Shown here: positions 54,702 through 63,157 of the stretch, in pieces | Layout: each line of letters opens with the position of its first letter | How positions within the stretch are numbered: the stretch's first letter is position 1 | Translations under genes and position numbers: made by a program | The notes under the pieces: model-generated | Databases searched by the model: none | The model's input: the letters and a program-made list of their open reading frames with translations, nothing else | What the model was told of the DNA's origin: nothing | Source of the DNA: JAWKTM01 sp041399085 | GTDB taxonomy: Bacteria; Planctomycetota; Planctomycetia; Pirellulales; Pirellulaceae | Direction of reading: 5' to 3' | DNA length: 64,000 nt | Assembly: GCA_041399085.1 (NCBI GenBank) | Contig: JAWKTM010000024.1 | Location: 36,732-100,731 of the forward strand

Positions 54702-55935
54702 TTATACCTGTGGATCAATACCATAGGGAACAAGATTGCGCTGGGGTCGATTGTCGGCGATGATCGGCCCCACAATGGAAATGCCTACCCAAGCCCCAAT
54801 GCACACGCCCCAAGAGATGATGACGAACAGCCAATCCATCCACGCGGCGCCGTCGCTGAGCGTTCGAAGCTGCTCCAAGATAGCGACCGCAACAAAATTT
54901 ACGATCCCCAGCGGAAGCATCACTTTCCACGCCAAGCCCATCAGTTGATCAAAGCGGAACCGAGGCCAGCTCCAACGCACTAACATGAAGAAAAGAATCA
55001 CGAGCACAATCTTAACCGTTAGCACCAACACTCGCAGGATTGCCGTGACCCAAGTTATGTCCCCATCAACAGGACCTGTGATAAACCAAAAGTGCCAACC
55101 GCCTAAGAATAGGATGGCTATCAAGAACGACGCGGTAATCATGTGCAGGAATTCCGCCACCAAAAACAACAGCAGCTTAATGCCGGCGTATTCCGTGTGA
55201 TAACCACCCACGAGCTCCTGCTCGGCTTCCGGTAGATCAAATGGCAGACGAGCGGCTTCGGCAAACGCGGCGATGACAAAGACAGTGAAGCCGAGTGGTT
55301 GGGCAATAGCAAACCACCAGCCCGACGCCGCTTGAGCGCGGATAACCTGATCCAAGTCGAGTGAACCGGTCGCCAAGACCACCCCCAGGATGCCTAAGCC
55401 CAGCGGCAACTCATAGGCGACTAGTTGTGCGCTGCGGAACGCAAGCCTCCCAAGAAGCTGTATTTGTTGTTGCTCGCCCAGCCCCTAAAATCACGCCGTA
55501 GACCGCGATGCTCGACAGCGCGAACACATAGATCATGCCCACATCCACGCCCGGAGCAACGACTAACGATATGGGCTGCCCGCTGCTCCATTCACCGAGC
55601 GACAAGGGCGGAATCATACTGCCGAACGGTATCACCGCGAAAACGGCCAATGCTGCCGTGAGAATCACGATCGGGGCCAGCAAATAGAGTTTGCGATCCA
55701 CGTGGGCTGGCGTGTACTCTTCCTTCATGATGAATTTAACGCCATCGGCCAGCGGCTGGCCAAGCCCGAACAGCCGAATCTTCGTTAGGGGAATTCCAAC
55801 GCGATTTGGTCCCACGCGGTCCTGCACCCAGGCCGCCATTCGACGTTCCAGCAGCACGAAGTAAGCTGCCGCCGTCATCAGCCCGCCGATTAAGAGGGCG
55901 ATCTTTACGACGGCTATGATAATGGACTCGATCAT
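54702..55935 (-). pseudogene. nuoH: NADH-quinone oxidoreductase subunit H, broken by two indels
   Basis: The first frame (55935-55411) gives a normal NuoH N-terminal half: VLLERRMAAWVQDRVGPNRV, LADGVKFIMKEEYTP and VFALSSIAVYGVILG. The C-terminal half (ending 54702) is normal too: EAARLPFDLPEAEQELVGGY, RWSWPRFRFDQLMGLAWKVM. Between them, a GGGG run at 55482-55485 appears one G short. Adding it yields GGWASNNKYSFLGGLRSAA in the proper frame. A TGTG (minus strand CACA) at 55426-55429 then appears two bases too long. Correcting both joins the halves. NuoH binds quinone and is essential to complex I, so an error in the sequence is more likely than a real double mutation. Confidence 0.9.
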
Positions 55936-56010
55936 GGATCTACGGCCGATTATGGCCCAGCTAAATGGTTTGGCTTGTCGAAATGGGGGCGCGACGGGAC
56001 GAAAGCAAAA

Positions 56011-57624
56011 TCAGGACGTGGCAGCCAGTTGGTTCACACGCAAGTCGATTCCAACATCCGGCACCTCGCCAATGGCCGGGGCAAAGAACGAATTCGCTTG
56101 CCCTAGTTCGGTCAGCACTTGGCGGGCGTTGTACATACCAGGCATGTTCAACAGTTGCCAGTAGACTCGACCCTCAACGCGAGCACCGGCAGGAGGTCGT
56201 ACAGCCCAGCGGAATGATTGAAGTCGATCTGAATAATTCACATACGAACCATCGCGTTCGGCAAACGCGGAACTCGGTAACTGCAAAGTGGCTTGATTCC
56301 ACAATGGAGATGCGAAAATATCCTGCATGACAATATTTGGCACGTCGGCGAACTGTTGGGCGAGCGTCTCGTCGTGCCACGCTGAGGGATATCCGCCTGT
56401 CATCCACAGCGCCTGGATGCCTTCACTTGCTAGTTGCTCGGGCAACTCTTCCCAGGCGATGGCTCCGCCGAAGCCCCGCAGCACCTGTTCGATTCCCCGC
56501 CGGTTCGGGCACTTCTCCGCCCGAATGGTAAAGCCATTTGCGAACTTCTCGTCTTCACCGACAATTGGCACGGGCCCCATTGCCAACAACGCGTCGGGAT
56601 CCACCTGCCGGACATACTTTGCCAGTAGGTAGGCTTCCTCAACCGTCAGAAACGGAGAAAGCACGGCGGCGACTCTCCCGGCTTGACGCATCACCGTGTC
56701 CGCGTGATGGATTAGCTCCGACCACTCGACATTCTCATGCTGTCCGTCGGTCAGCCGACGTGGCTCTGTAAGTCTTTCGTTGCTGTGAACATGCTTCCAA
56801 CCGTAACGCCCTTCGTCGCACATCCACCAATGATTTACATGAGGATTCTCGCGCGGCTTCAGCCGATAGATACGATCTTGATTCTGGTCGACCTTAATGG
56901 AGCAACCGGTCGAGCAATTAGCGCAGACGTTGTCGTGGCTCTTCATGAACCAGACACGTTGCGAATATAGGAAGTCCTTGTCGCCGAGTGCGCCAACGGG
57001 GCAGATGTCAACCACATTGCCCGACATCTTGTTCTCCAGCGGAAAACCCGGAAACACGTCGATCTCTTCATGTGCGCCACGATTAACCACCATTAACTCG
57101 GCCGAGCCCGCCACTTCGCGCGTAAACCGCACACACCGTGTACACATAACGCAGCGGTCCACGAACAGAGTGACCGTGTCACCCAAAGTACGTCGGCGGC
57201 TTGTGAACGGCTTTAAATCCGCCCGACGTTCTTCGCGACCATATTTAAAATGATAGTCCTGCAAATAGCATTCGCCGGCCTTATCACAAATCGGGCAATC
57301 GATCGGATGCCGTATTAGCAAATCCTCCTCGACCATGGCCCGCGCGTCTTCCACCTTCTTGCTATTCGTGACAAAGACCGTATTGTCCTTGGCGGGAGTT
57401 TGGCAAGCCGGCACAACCTTTGGCAGCATCGAGACTTCGCCTGTCTCGGGATTGCGAGTTCCGGTTTCCACGAGGCACATTCGGCAACTGGCAACAACCG
57501 TCAAACCGGGATGCCAACAGTAGTGCGGCACCTCGATACCGGCACGCTTGGCCGCTTGAATGCCATTCAAGCGCTCATCGTCGCCGATCGTTAATTCGAT
57601 ACCGTCAACAATCACAGTGGCCAT
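56011..57624 (-). CDS. nuoG: NADH-quinone oxidoreductase subunit G
   Basis: 537 residues from ATG 57624 (MATVIVDGIELTI), 13 codons after the frame opens. The [2Fe-2S] ferredoxin domain has CWHPGLTVVASCRMCLVETG with ACQTPA. The His-Cys3 [4Fe-4S] cluster is in HPIDCPICDKAGECYLQDY, followed by the CVMCTRCVRF cluster and a further CANCSTGCSIKV set. The molybdopterin-like C-terminal half is short (E. coli NuoG is 908 residues). NuoG carries electrons from NuoF/E towards NuoI. All cluster ligands are visible. Confidence 0.95.
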   Translation of the reverse strand: MATVIVDGIELTIGDDERLNGIQAAKRAGIEVPHYCWHPGLTVVASCRMCLVETGTRNPETGEVSMLPKVVPACQTPAKDNTVFVTNSKKVEDARAMVEEDLLIRHPIDCPICDKAGECYLQDYHFKYGREERRADLKPFTSRRRTLGDTVTLFVDRCVMCTRCVRFTREVAGSAELMVVNRGAHEEIDVFPGFPLENKMSGNVVDICPVGALGDKDFLYSQRVWFMKSHDNVCANCSTGCSIKVDQNQDRIYRLKPRENPHVNHWWMCDEGRYGWKHVHSNERLTEPRRLTDGQHENVEWSELIHHADTVMRQAGRVAAVLSPFLTVEEAYLLAKYVRQVDPDALLAMGPVPIVGEDEKFANGFTIRAEKCPNRRGIEQVLRGFGGAIAWEELPEQLASEGIQALWMTGGYPSAWHDETLAQQFADVPNIVMQDIFASPLWNQATLQLPSSAFAERDGSYVNYSDRLQSFRWAVRPPAGARVEGRVYWQLLNMPGMYNARQVLTELGQANSFFAPAIGEVPDVGIDLRVNQLAATS

Positions 57625-57731
57625 TGTGTATCTTTTCCGCAAATCAAAATACGGCTTCGCCAACTAAGCGAGGTCAAGGACTCCCCGGTCAGCCGTTTGA
57701 GGTGTCGTCTGATGAATTCCTTAGCCGCTCA

Positions 57732-59093
57732 TCAATGTGTGCTCAACTCCACCAAGTCCAGCGCCGGAACCGGATCGGTTTCCATGTATCCTTGGGGATT
57801 CGTTCGTCGTATGTGGTCTTCCAGCTCGCCACGAAACTTGGCGATCCCGTTCTTCAGCGGCCAAGCGGCTCCGTCGGCCAATCCACAAATCGTCGTTCCC
57901 GGCATAATACCGATCGTGTTTCCAATTTCCGCCAACAGGTCTAGGTCCTTAAGGCGTCCGCGGCCTGCTTTAATGCGCTTCAGCATCTTGAAGGCCCATG
58001 AGGTTCCTTCACGGCAGGGCGTACATTGCCCGCAGCTTTCGTGCGCGAAGAACTGACAACTATTGTGCAATACATCGACCATCGAGGTATGGTCGTCCAT
58101 GACAACGGCGGCGGCGGTGCCCAAGCCCAAACACCCGTATCGTCCAGGACCCGCAAAATCCAACGGGCAATCGAACTCGTCGGCCTTCAGCAGTCCCATG
58201 CTAATTCCACCGGGAATCGCGGCCTTCCCCTTCCGGCCCTTCCAGATACCGCCGCCATGTTCATGTATCAATTCATTGAGCGTGATCCCCATCGGAGTCT
58301 CATAGCAACCCGGTTTATTCACATGCCCACTGATGCAATACAACTTGGGGCCAAAACTGCCGGGGTCGCGAGGATTATTGGGGTCGGGCGGCACTCCCAT
58401 CGACTTAAACCAGTCGGCGCCGCGATCACAAATGTGTCGCACGCAGGCCACGGTCTCGACGTTGTTCACCACCGTGGGCTTGCGAAACGCGCCTTCCACC
58501 GCGGGAAACGGGGGCTTGATGCGAGGCCAAGCACGCTTGCCTTCCAAACTTTCAATCAACCCCGTTTCTTCGCCGCAGATATAGGCGGCGGCGCCCCGGT
58601 GGAGAAAAATATCGAGTGAATAACCGCTACCGAAAATATTGCGACCTAGATAACCGGCTTCATAACACTCATCGACGGCTTGTTGGACGCGTTTCCAGGC
58701 CAGCGGGTATTCATACCGCATGTAGAAATAGGCGGTCGAGGCTGAAGTCGCGAAACAGCTAATCGCCAAACCTTCAATCACCTGATGAGGGTCGTCCTCC
58801 ATCAGAATGCGATTGTTGAAGGTGCCGGGCTCACTTTCGTCGGCGTTAAGACAGAAATAAATGGGTCCGGGGTGATCCTTGGGTAGAAAAGTCCACTTCA
58901 GCCCGGTGGGAAATCCGGCGCCGCCACGGCCGCGCAGACTACTTGCCTTCACGACGTTCTTCACATCGTCTGGAGACATGGACTTCAGAACTTTTTTCCA
59001 AGTCTGATAGCCGCCGGTCTTTTCGTATTCGCGCAGCGTATGACTCGCTTCACGCCCGACGTTCGCTAACAATACTGGCTGAAAATCGGCCAC
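57732..59093 (-). CDS. nuoF: NADH-quinone oxidoreductase subunit F
   Basis: 453 residues from a GTG at 59093 (VADFQPVLLANVGREASHTL). The longer frame to 59180 would overlap nuoE deeply, whereas GTG 59093 leaves an eight-base gap to its stop. FMN/NADH site: SLRGRGGAGFPTGLKWTFLP and GAAAYICGEETGLIESLEGK. The N3 [4Fe-4S] cluster is in ESCGQCTPCREGTSWAFKML with a later Cys in PGTTICGLADGAAWP. NuoF oxidises NADH and passes electrons to NuoE and NuoG. Confidence 0.95.
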   Translation of the reverse strand: MADFQPVLLANVGREASHTLREYEKTGGYQTWKKVLKSMSPDDVKNVVKASSLRGRGGAGFPTGLKWTFLPKDHPGPIYFCLNADESEPGTFNNRILMEDDPHQVIEGLAISCFATSASTAYFYMRYEYPLAWKRVQQAVDECYEAGYLGRNIFGSGYSLDIFLHRGAAAYICGEETGLIESLEGKRAWPRIKPPFPAVEGAFRKPTVVNNVETVACVRHICDRGADWFKSMGVPPDPNNPRDPGSFGPKLYCISGHVNKPGCYETPMGITLNELIHEHGGGIWKGRKGKAAIPGGISMGLLKADEFDCPLDFAGPGRYGCLGLGTAAAVVMDDHTSMVDVLHNSCQFFAHESCGQCTPCREGTSWAFKMLKRIKAGRGRLKDLDLLAEIGNTIGIMPGTTICGLADGAAWPLKNGIAKFRGELEDHIRRTNPQGYMETDPVPALDLVELSTH

Positions 59094-59101
59094 GGCCCGG
59101 T

Positions 59102-59590
59102 TTACTCCAACGATTTCAGAAACGTGTCCACGTCCTTCTGGGTCATACTCGTATGCAACGTCTCGCCCGCCAACATGCAAGGAGCATGTTCACATGCCCC
59201 CAAACATTCGGCGGCTTCCACGGTCAGCTTGCCGTCCGACGTGACTTCGCCTGGCTTAACGCCAGCCTTTTGGCAAAGGTAGGTCAACAACTCATCCGCG
59301 CCACGCAAATGACAACTCATCGATCGGCACACCCAGGCGCGGGTGCGGCCGTGCGGCGCGTCTTGCTTGAAAAAGTTATAAAAGGTCAGCGTATCCTGAA
59401 CTTGAGCCGGCGCGAGTTCCAGCAACTCGGCGATCTCCACCACTGCTTGCAAGGGTACATGACGCAACCGCTCATTCACGATATGAAGCGCGGGCAGGGT
59501 TACCGCTTGGCGCGACGGATAACGCGGGAAATACTTCTTGATTTCCTCGATCATCTCGTCGGTTAGTACGCGGTCTTGAATGGCGGGCAT
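59102..59590 (-). CDS. nuoE: NADH-quinone oxidoreductase subunit E
   Basis: 162 residues, thioredoxin-like [2Fe-2S] protein. The cluster cysteines are in WVCRSMSCHLRGADELLTYL (CxxxxC) and AAECLGACEHAPCMLAGET (CxxxC), spaced as in NuoE. The N-terminal helical segment MPAIQDRVLTDEMIEEIKKY is standard. NuoE carries cluster N1a next to the FMN. ATG 59590 follows nuoD by 83 bases. Confidence 0.94.
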   Translation of the reverse strand: MPAIQDRVLTDEMIEEIKKYFPRYPSRQAVTLPALHIVNERLRHVPLQAVVEIAELLELAPAQVQDTLTFYNFFKQDAPHGRTRAWVCRSMSCHLRGADELLTYLCQKAGVKPGEVTSDGKLTVEAAECLGACEHAPCMLAGETLHTSMTQKDVDTFLKSLE

Positions 59591-59673
59591 GGCAACTGGG
59601 GATGGATAGATGGCTCACTGAGTCGAGTCGGTCGTGATGACGACAAGTCGCGAACAAAGCAGTACTAGCAGAC

Positions 59674-60888
59674 TTACCGATCCAACTCGGCGGCAATAAT
59701 GTTTAGACTTCCCAAGACGGCAACAATGTCACTTAAGGTATGGCCGCGAATCAGTCGCGGGAATAGGGCAAAGTGAATGTACGACGGGGGACGACAACGG
59801 GCCCGATAAGCTACGTCGCTGCCATCTCCAACGAGATAAAACCCGAGTTCGCCGTTCGGAGCTTCGATCGCGGAATAGCACTCGTCTTGCGGCACTGTGA
59901 ATCCGCGATTGCTCATTACCAGTTCGAAGTGCGTGATCGTGCCTTCGATGGTCTGATAGACCTGCTGTTTCGTGGGCAGTGTGGTTCGTTCATCGACTCC
60001 CACATTCACCGGCCCAGGGGGGAGATTCTCAATGGCCTGGGCGACAATCTTCAGGCTCTCTCGCATCTCGGCCATGCGGACATAATAACGAGCAAAGCAG
60101 TCGCCCGCCTTGGCACAGCAAACCTGGAAGTCGAAGTCCGAATAGGCCAAGTAAGGCTCGTCCTTGCGGAGGTCGCGCGTCACCCCGCTGGCCCGAGCGA
60201 TTGGCCCCGAGGCGCTGGTATTAATGGCCTCTTCTTTCGACAGCACGCCGACATCCTTCATCCGCTCGACGAAAATCCGGTTGCGATTCAGCAATCGCTC
60301 CATATCGTCCAGGGTCTTCGGAAAGTCCTTCACGAAGGCTCGGATCTGCTCGACCACCAACGGCGTCATGTCATGCATCACACCGCCGACGCGTGTGTAG
60401 CTGTTAGTAAACCGCGCGCCGCACAGCGACTCGAATATGTTGTAAAGGCGTTCGCGTTGGTAGAACGCATACAGAAAGAAAGTGAAGGCGCCGGTATCCA
60501 ATCCCATTGCGCCGGTGCTTAGTAAATGGTCACTAATTCGAGCCAATTCGGCCACGATCGTGCGGACGTATTTGCATCGCGGCGTAAGCTCGATTCCCAA
60601 CAGTCGCTCGACCGCGCCATGCCAAGCCACGTTGTTGGCCATGGGCGAGATATAATTCATCCGATCCGTGACGGTCACATACTGGTTGTAATCCAGGTGC
60701 TCGCCAATCTTCTCGAAGCCGGAATGCAGGTAACCAATGTCCGGTACGGCATCCACCACGCGCTCGCCATCCAATTTCAACACCAGCCGCAATGTCGTGT
60801 GCGTTGCCGGATGCTGCGGACCGAAATTCAGCGTCCACAGGTAGTCCTGTTCCGTGACTCCGGGTTCGAGTTCTGTGGCAAGTGACAT
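59674..60888 (-). CDS. nuoD: NADH-quinone oxidoreductase subunit D
   Basis: 404 residues, 49-kDa homologue. NFGPQHPATHTTLRLVLKLD, GYLHSGFEKIGEHLDYNQYV, TDRMNYISPMANNVAWHGAV and GARFTNSYTRVGGVMHDMTP are all family signatures. The conserved His and Asp/Tyr of the quinone site are present, and the C-terminus ends IVAVLGSLNIIAAELDR as expected. NuoD and NuoB form the quinone cavity with NuoH. ATG 60888 is clear. Confidence 0.96.
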   Translation of the reverse strand: MSLATELEPGVTEQDYLWTLNFGPQHPATHTTLRLVLKLDGERVVDAVPDIGYLHSGFEKIGEHLDYNQYVTVTDRMNYISPMANNVAWHGAVERLLGIELTPRCKYVRTIVAELARISDHLLSTGAMGLDTGAFTFFLYAFYQRERLYNIFESLCGARFTNSYTRVGGVMHDMTPLVVEQIRAFVKDFPKTLDDMERLLNRNRIFVERMKDVGVLSKEEAINTSASGPIARASGVTRDLRKDEPYLAYSDFDFQVCCAKAGDCFARYYVRMAEMRESLKIVAQAIENLPPGPVNVGVDERTTLPTKQQVYQTIEGTITHFELVMSNRGFTVPQDECYSAIEAPNGELGFYLVGDGSDVAYRARCRPPSYIHFALFPRLIRGHTLSDIVAVLGSLNIIAAELDR

Positions 60889-60977
60889 GGCGATTCAAGT
60901 GTGTGAGGACAAGTTCGGTCGGATGATGTGAATGGGAAGGCGGGCGAGTATGAGTTCTCTTGGCGGGGAGCTAGCAG

Positions 60978-61472
60978 CTAAGCTTGAGCGCGACGTATGA
61001 CCGGGAAATTGTGACGTTCACCGCGGCCTTGCAGCGGATAATCCTTACGTAACGGGAAAGCCGTGAATTCTTGCGGCATCAGAATTCGGCGATGATCGGG
61101 GTGGCCTTCGAAGTGAATGCCGAACATATCCCAGACTTCGCGTTCCATCCAATCGGCGCCTTCCCACAATTCAAACATCGAAGGAACCGTCAGATCGGGC
61201 TCGTTCAACATCACTCGCACGGTCAAGCGATCACTATTAACCGTGTTCGCCAGCAGATAAACCAAGCCAAAGCGATCCGTGGCGTCTCGATAGTTCAAGT
61301 AATCGACGCACGTTACGTCGACGAGCATGTCGAATCCATGCTGCGTCTTCAGCATCGACATCGCCGCGAGCAACGCATCCTTACCAATGATGACGCGCGT
61401 GGACCCGCGGAACTCGCTGACCACAAGTTCCCCGAATCGTTCTCGCAGCGCTTTAATGACCGCTTCGTTCAT
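60978..61472 (-). CDS. nuoC: NADH-quinone oxidoreductase subunit C
   Basis: 164 residues, the separate (unfused) 30-kDa subunit. The motif WEGADWMEREVWDMFGIHFE followed by GHPDHRRILMPQEFTAFPLR matches the family consensus. The N-terminal part has the typical beta-alpha pattern (LLAAMSMLKTQHGFDMLVDV, TCVDYLNYRDATDRF). NuoC joins NuoD in the connecting module. The C-terminus ends in RGERHNFPVIRRAQA. Confidence 0.95.
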   Translation of the reverse strand: MNEAVIKALRERFGELVVSEFRGSTRVIIGKDALLAAMSMLKTQHGFDMLVDVTCVDYLNYRDATDRFGLVYLLANTVNSDRLTVRVMLNEPDLTVPSMFELWEGADWMEREVWDMFGIHFEGHPDHRRILMPQEFTAFPLRKDYPLQGRGERHNFPVIRRAQA

Positions 61473-61572
61473 TGTGGTTGAGCGTCTTGGGGATGAAGTG
61501 AAATGGGAGCGAAAGCAGACCGAACCGCCAAATTCTGGTAATGCGAGTCACCTAATCGATGAGAGCCTAAAC

Positions 61573-62148
61573 TTATCGATGCAGCAAATCCGCGGCGCGA
61601 AATTCGGATGCCTGCCCTAAGACCGGCAATTCGACCAACGCCCGCTTGGCCTGTTGGCGACCCGGCAAGTTAAACTCGTCGCCCATAATCGTTCCCTCGC
61701 GCTGAATCTTGTCTTGCAGGTCGATGATGGCCTGTATCAATTGCTCTGGGCGAGGCGGGCAACCGGGGACATACATATCTACGGGAATAAAGCGATCGAT
61801 GCCTTGCACGACACAATAGGTGTCAAACACGCCGCCGGTCGACGCACAGGCTCCCATCGAGATGCACCATTTGGGCTCATGCATCTGCTGCCAGATTCGT
61901 TGCAACACCGGCAACATCTTCATCACCACGCGACCAGCTACAATCATCAAGTCGCATTGCCGAGGGCTGAAGCGAAAGACTTCGGCCCCAAAGCGGGCCA
62001 AATCATGCCGGCTCGCGCCGGTCGCCATCAGTTCGATCCCACAGCAAGCGGTGGCGAACGGCATGGGCCACAAGCTGTTCTTGCGGCACCAATTGGCAAG
62101 TTCGTCTAGTTTGCTGACGACCACATTTTCAGGAAGTTCTATCGCCAC
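61573..62148 (-). CDS. nuoB: NADH-quinone oxidoreductase subunit B
   Basis: 191 residues from a GTG at 62148 whose codon overlaps nuoA's last codons; the alternative TTG at 62169 is less likely. N2 [4Fe-4S] ligands are the adjacent Cys-Cys in PFATACCGIELMATGASRHD, the Cys in KWCISMGACASTGGVF and that in VDMYVPGCPPRPEQLIQAII. N2 is the terminal cluster donating to quinone. The product is full-length and lacks frameshifts. Confidence 0.95.
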   Translation of the reverse strand: MAIELPENVVVSKLDELANWCRKNSLWPMPFATACCGIELMATGASRHDLARFGAEVFRFSPRQCDLMIVAGRVVMKMLPVLQRIWQQMHEPKWCISMGACASTGGVFDTYCVVQGIDRFIPVDMYVPGCPPRPEQLIQAIIDLQDKIQREGTIMGDEFNLPGRQQAKRALVELPVLGQASEFRAADLLHR

Positions 62149-62528
62149 TGAAATACCCCTTTCCGCCAAGCGTAAACGAGTCCCAGCGTAAGCAGGCCCA
62201 GAAACACCATCACTTCGCCAAAGACCAGCCAGCGTCCGGCATCATCAAGCACGAGCGACAACCCCTCCGGGTTCTTATTCGCAACCGCCCACGGATACAG
62301 GAACAGCAGCTCGACGTCGAAAATCAAAAAGACGACCGCGACCAAATGGAAGCGAACGTCAAATCGCCGACGTGCCCCATGAATGGGATCCATGCCGCTT
62401 TCGTAAGGCATCTCCTTGACCCGGTTGGTGCGCCTCGGTCCAAACAGACTGCCCGCAGCCAACATGCCAACCGCCAACAGCGCCGCAAACAGGGCGAACA
62501 GCAGCAGCGGAAGCATCAGGGTGCCCAT
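62139..62528 (-). CDS. nuoA: NADH-quinone oxidoreductase subunit A
   Basis: 129 residues from ATG 62528 with AAAGAG upstream; the longer frame from a TTG lacks support. Three helices: LMLPLLLFALFAALLAVGML, FHLVAVVFLIFDVELLFLYP and EVMVFLGLLTLGLVYAWRKG, with YESGMDPI and the conserved loop Glu/Asp between them. It is the first gene of the nuo cluster and ends by overlapping nuoB. Confidence 0.95.
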   Translation of the reverse strand: MGTLMLPLLLFALFAALLAVGMLAAGSLFGPRRTNRVKEMPYESGMDPIHGARRRFDVRFHLVAVVFLIFDVELLFLYPWAVANKNPEGLSLVLDDAGRWLVFGEVMVFLGLLTLGLVYAWRKGVFQWR

Positions 62529-62568
62529 AACTCTTTTCCCGTCAAGCTCTTGCAATTTTGGCTGGACT

Positions 62569-62586
62569 TTGTGAAAGTTGTCACAA
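62569..62586. promoter_or_regulatory. Perfect CRP/FNR-type palindrome upstream of nuoA
   Basis: TTGTGA-AAGTTG-TCACAA is an exact inverted repeat with the TGTGA-N6-TCACA form of CRP-family operators. It lies 41 bases upstream of the nuoA ATG and would overlap or flank a promoter. No matching regulator gene is in this window. It would give oxygen, redox or cAMP-type control of the respiratory operon; which regulator is not known. Confidence 0.6.
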
Positions 62587-62944
62587 GGCCCGACAAATAA
62601 AAATCGACCCTGAGGTCGATCCTTGGTACGCGCCGAATCCTAACGGTGTTGATGGGACCGGTCAAGCCGCGGAAGTCGCGACGAAATCAGGGGTTGCCGC
62701 CGTTGGGCCTGTGTCCGGGATGGTCGAGCTCGTCCAGGACAGAGATGCGCTGGAGGTTGAGTTAATCGTGGACGAAGGTTGGCTTGGTGACTTTCGAGCG
62801 CACGAGACAGAGAGCGTGGACGAGCACTGTTGCAATGATTACGCGTACGAGCACGATTGTCGTGGCGAAGGGAACACGTTCAGTAGCGACGGGAAGCGAT
62901 TGCTGTCGGGATCGCCGCAAGGAACGTAAAGTGATAGGCGCAAT

Positions 62945-62983
62945 AAAAAACCCTCCGCAGGTGGGGCAGGAACCTGCGAAGGG
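62945..62983 (-). terminator. Intrinsic terminator, possibly of a small RNA
   Basis: The stem CCCTCCGCAGGT / ACCTGCGAAGGG (12 pairs with one mismatch, loop nine bases) is followed on the minus strand by TTTTTTATTG. It points left, toward nuoA, but lies in front of the plus-strand peptidase gene, so it does not end any visible coding gene. A second hairpin, around GAGGGTACCCTC at 62992-63003, lies just upstream on the same strand, so the pair could be the 3' end of a short RNA. The remainder of 62529-63157 has no convincing gene. Confidence 0.5.
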
Positions 62984-63157
62984 TCAACGAGTGAGGGTAC
63001 CCTCGTCACTCAATTGTGATTGTGGTTATTTCGGTTATTCAAGCAAGAGCAGTTTGCGGATTCTCGCAAGAAAGTTGCAGATATCCGCAGGTCTTTTTTC
63101 TTGACCAGCGGCAAAGAAAGCTTGATTCGGGCCCGAATTAGAGACGGTAAATCTATC

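Noticed and set aside
62558..62929. 123-residue plus-strand frame between nuoA and the peptidase
   Set aside because: It starts inside the nuo leader including the CRP-like palindrome and shows no family or structural pattern.
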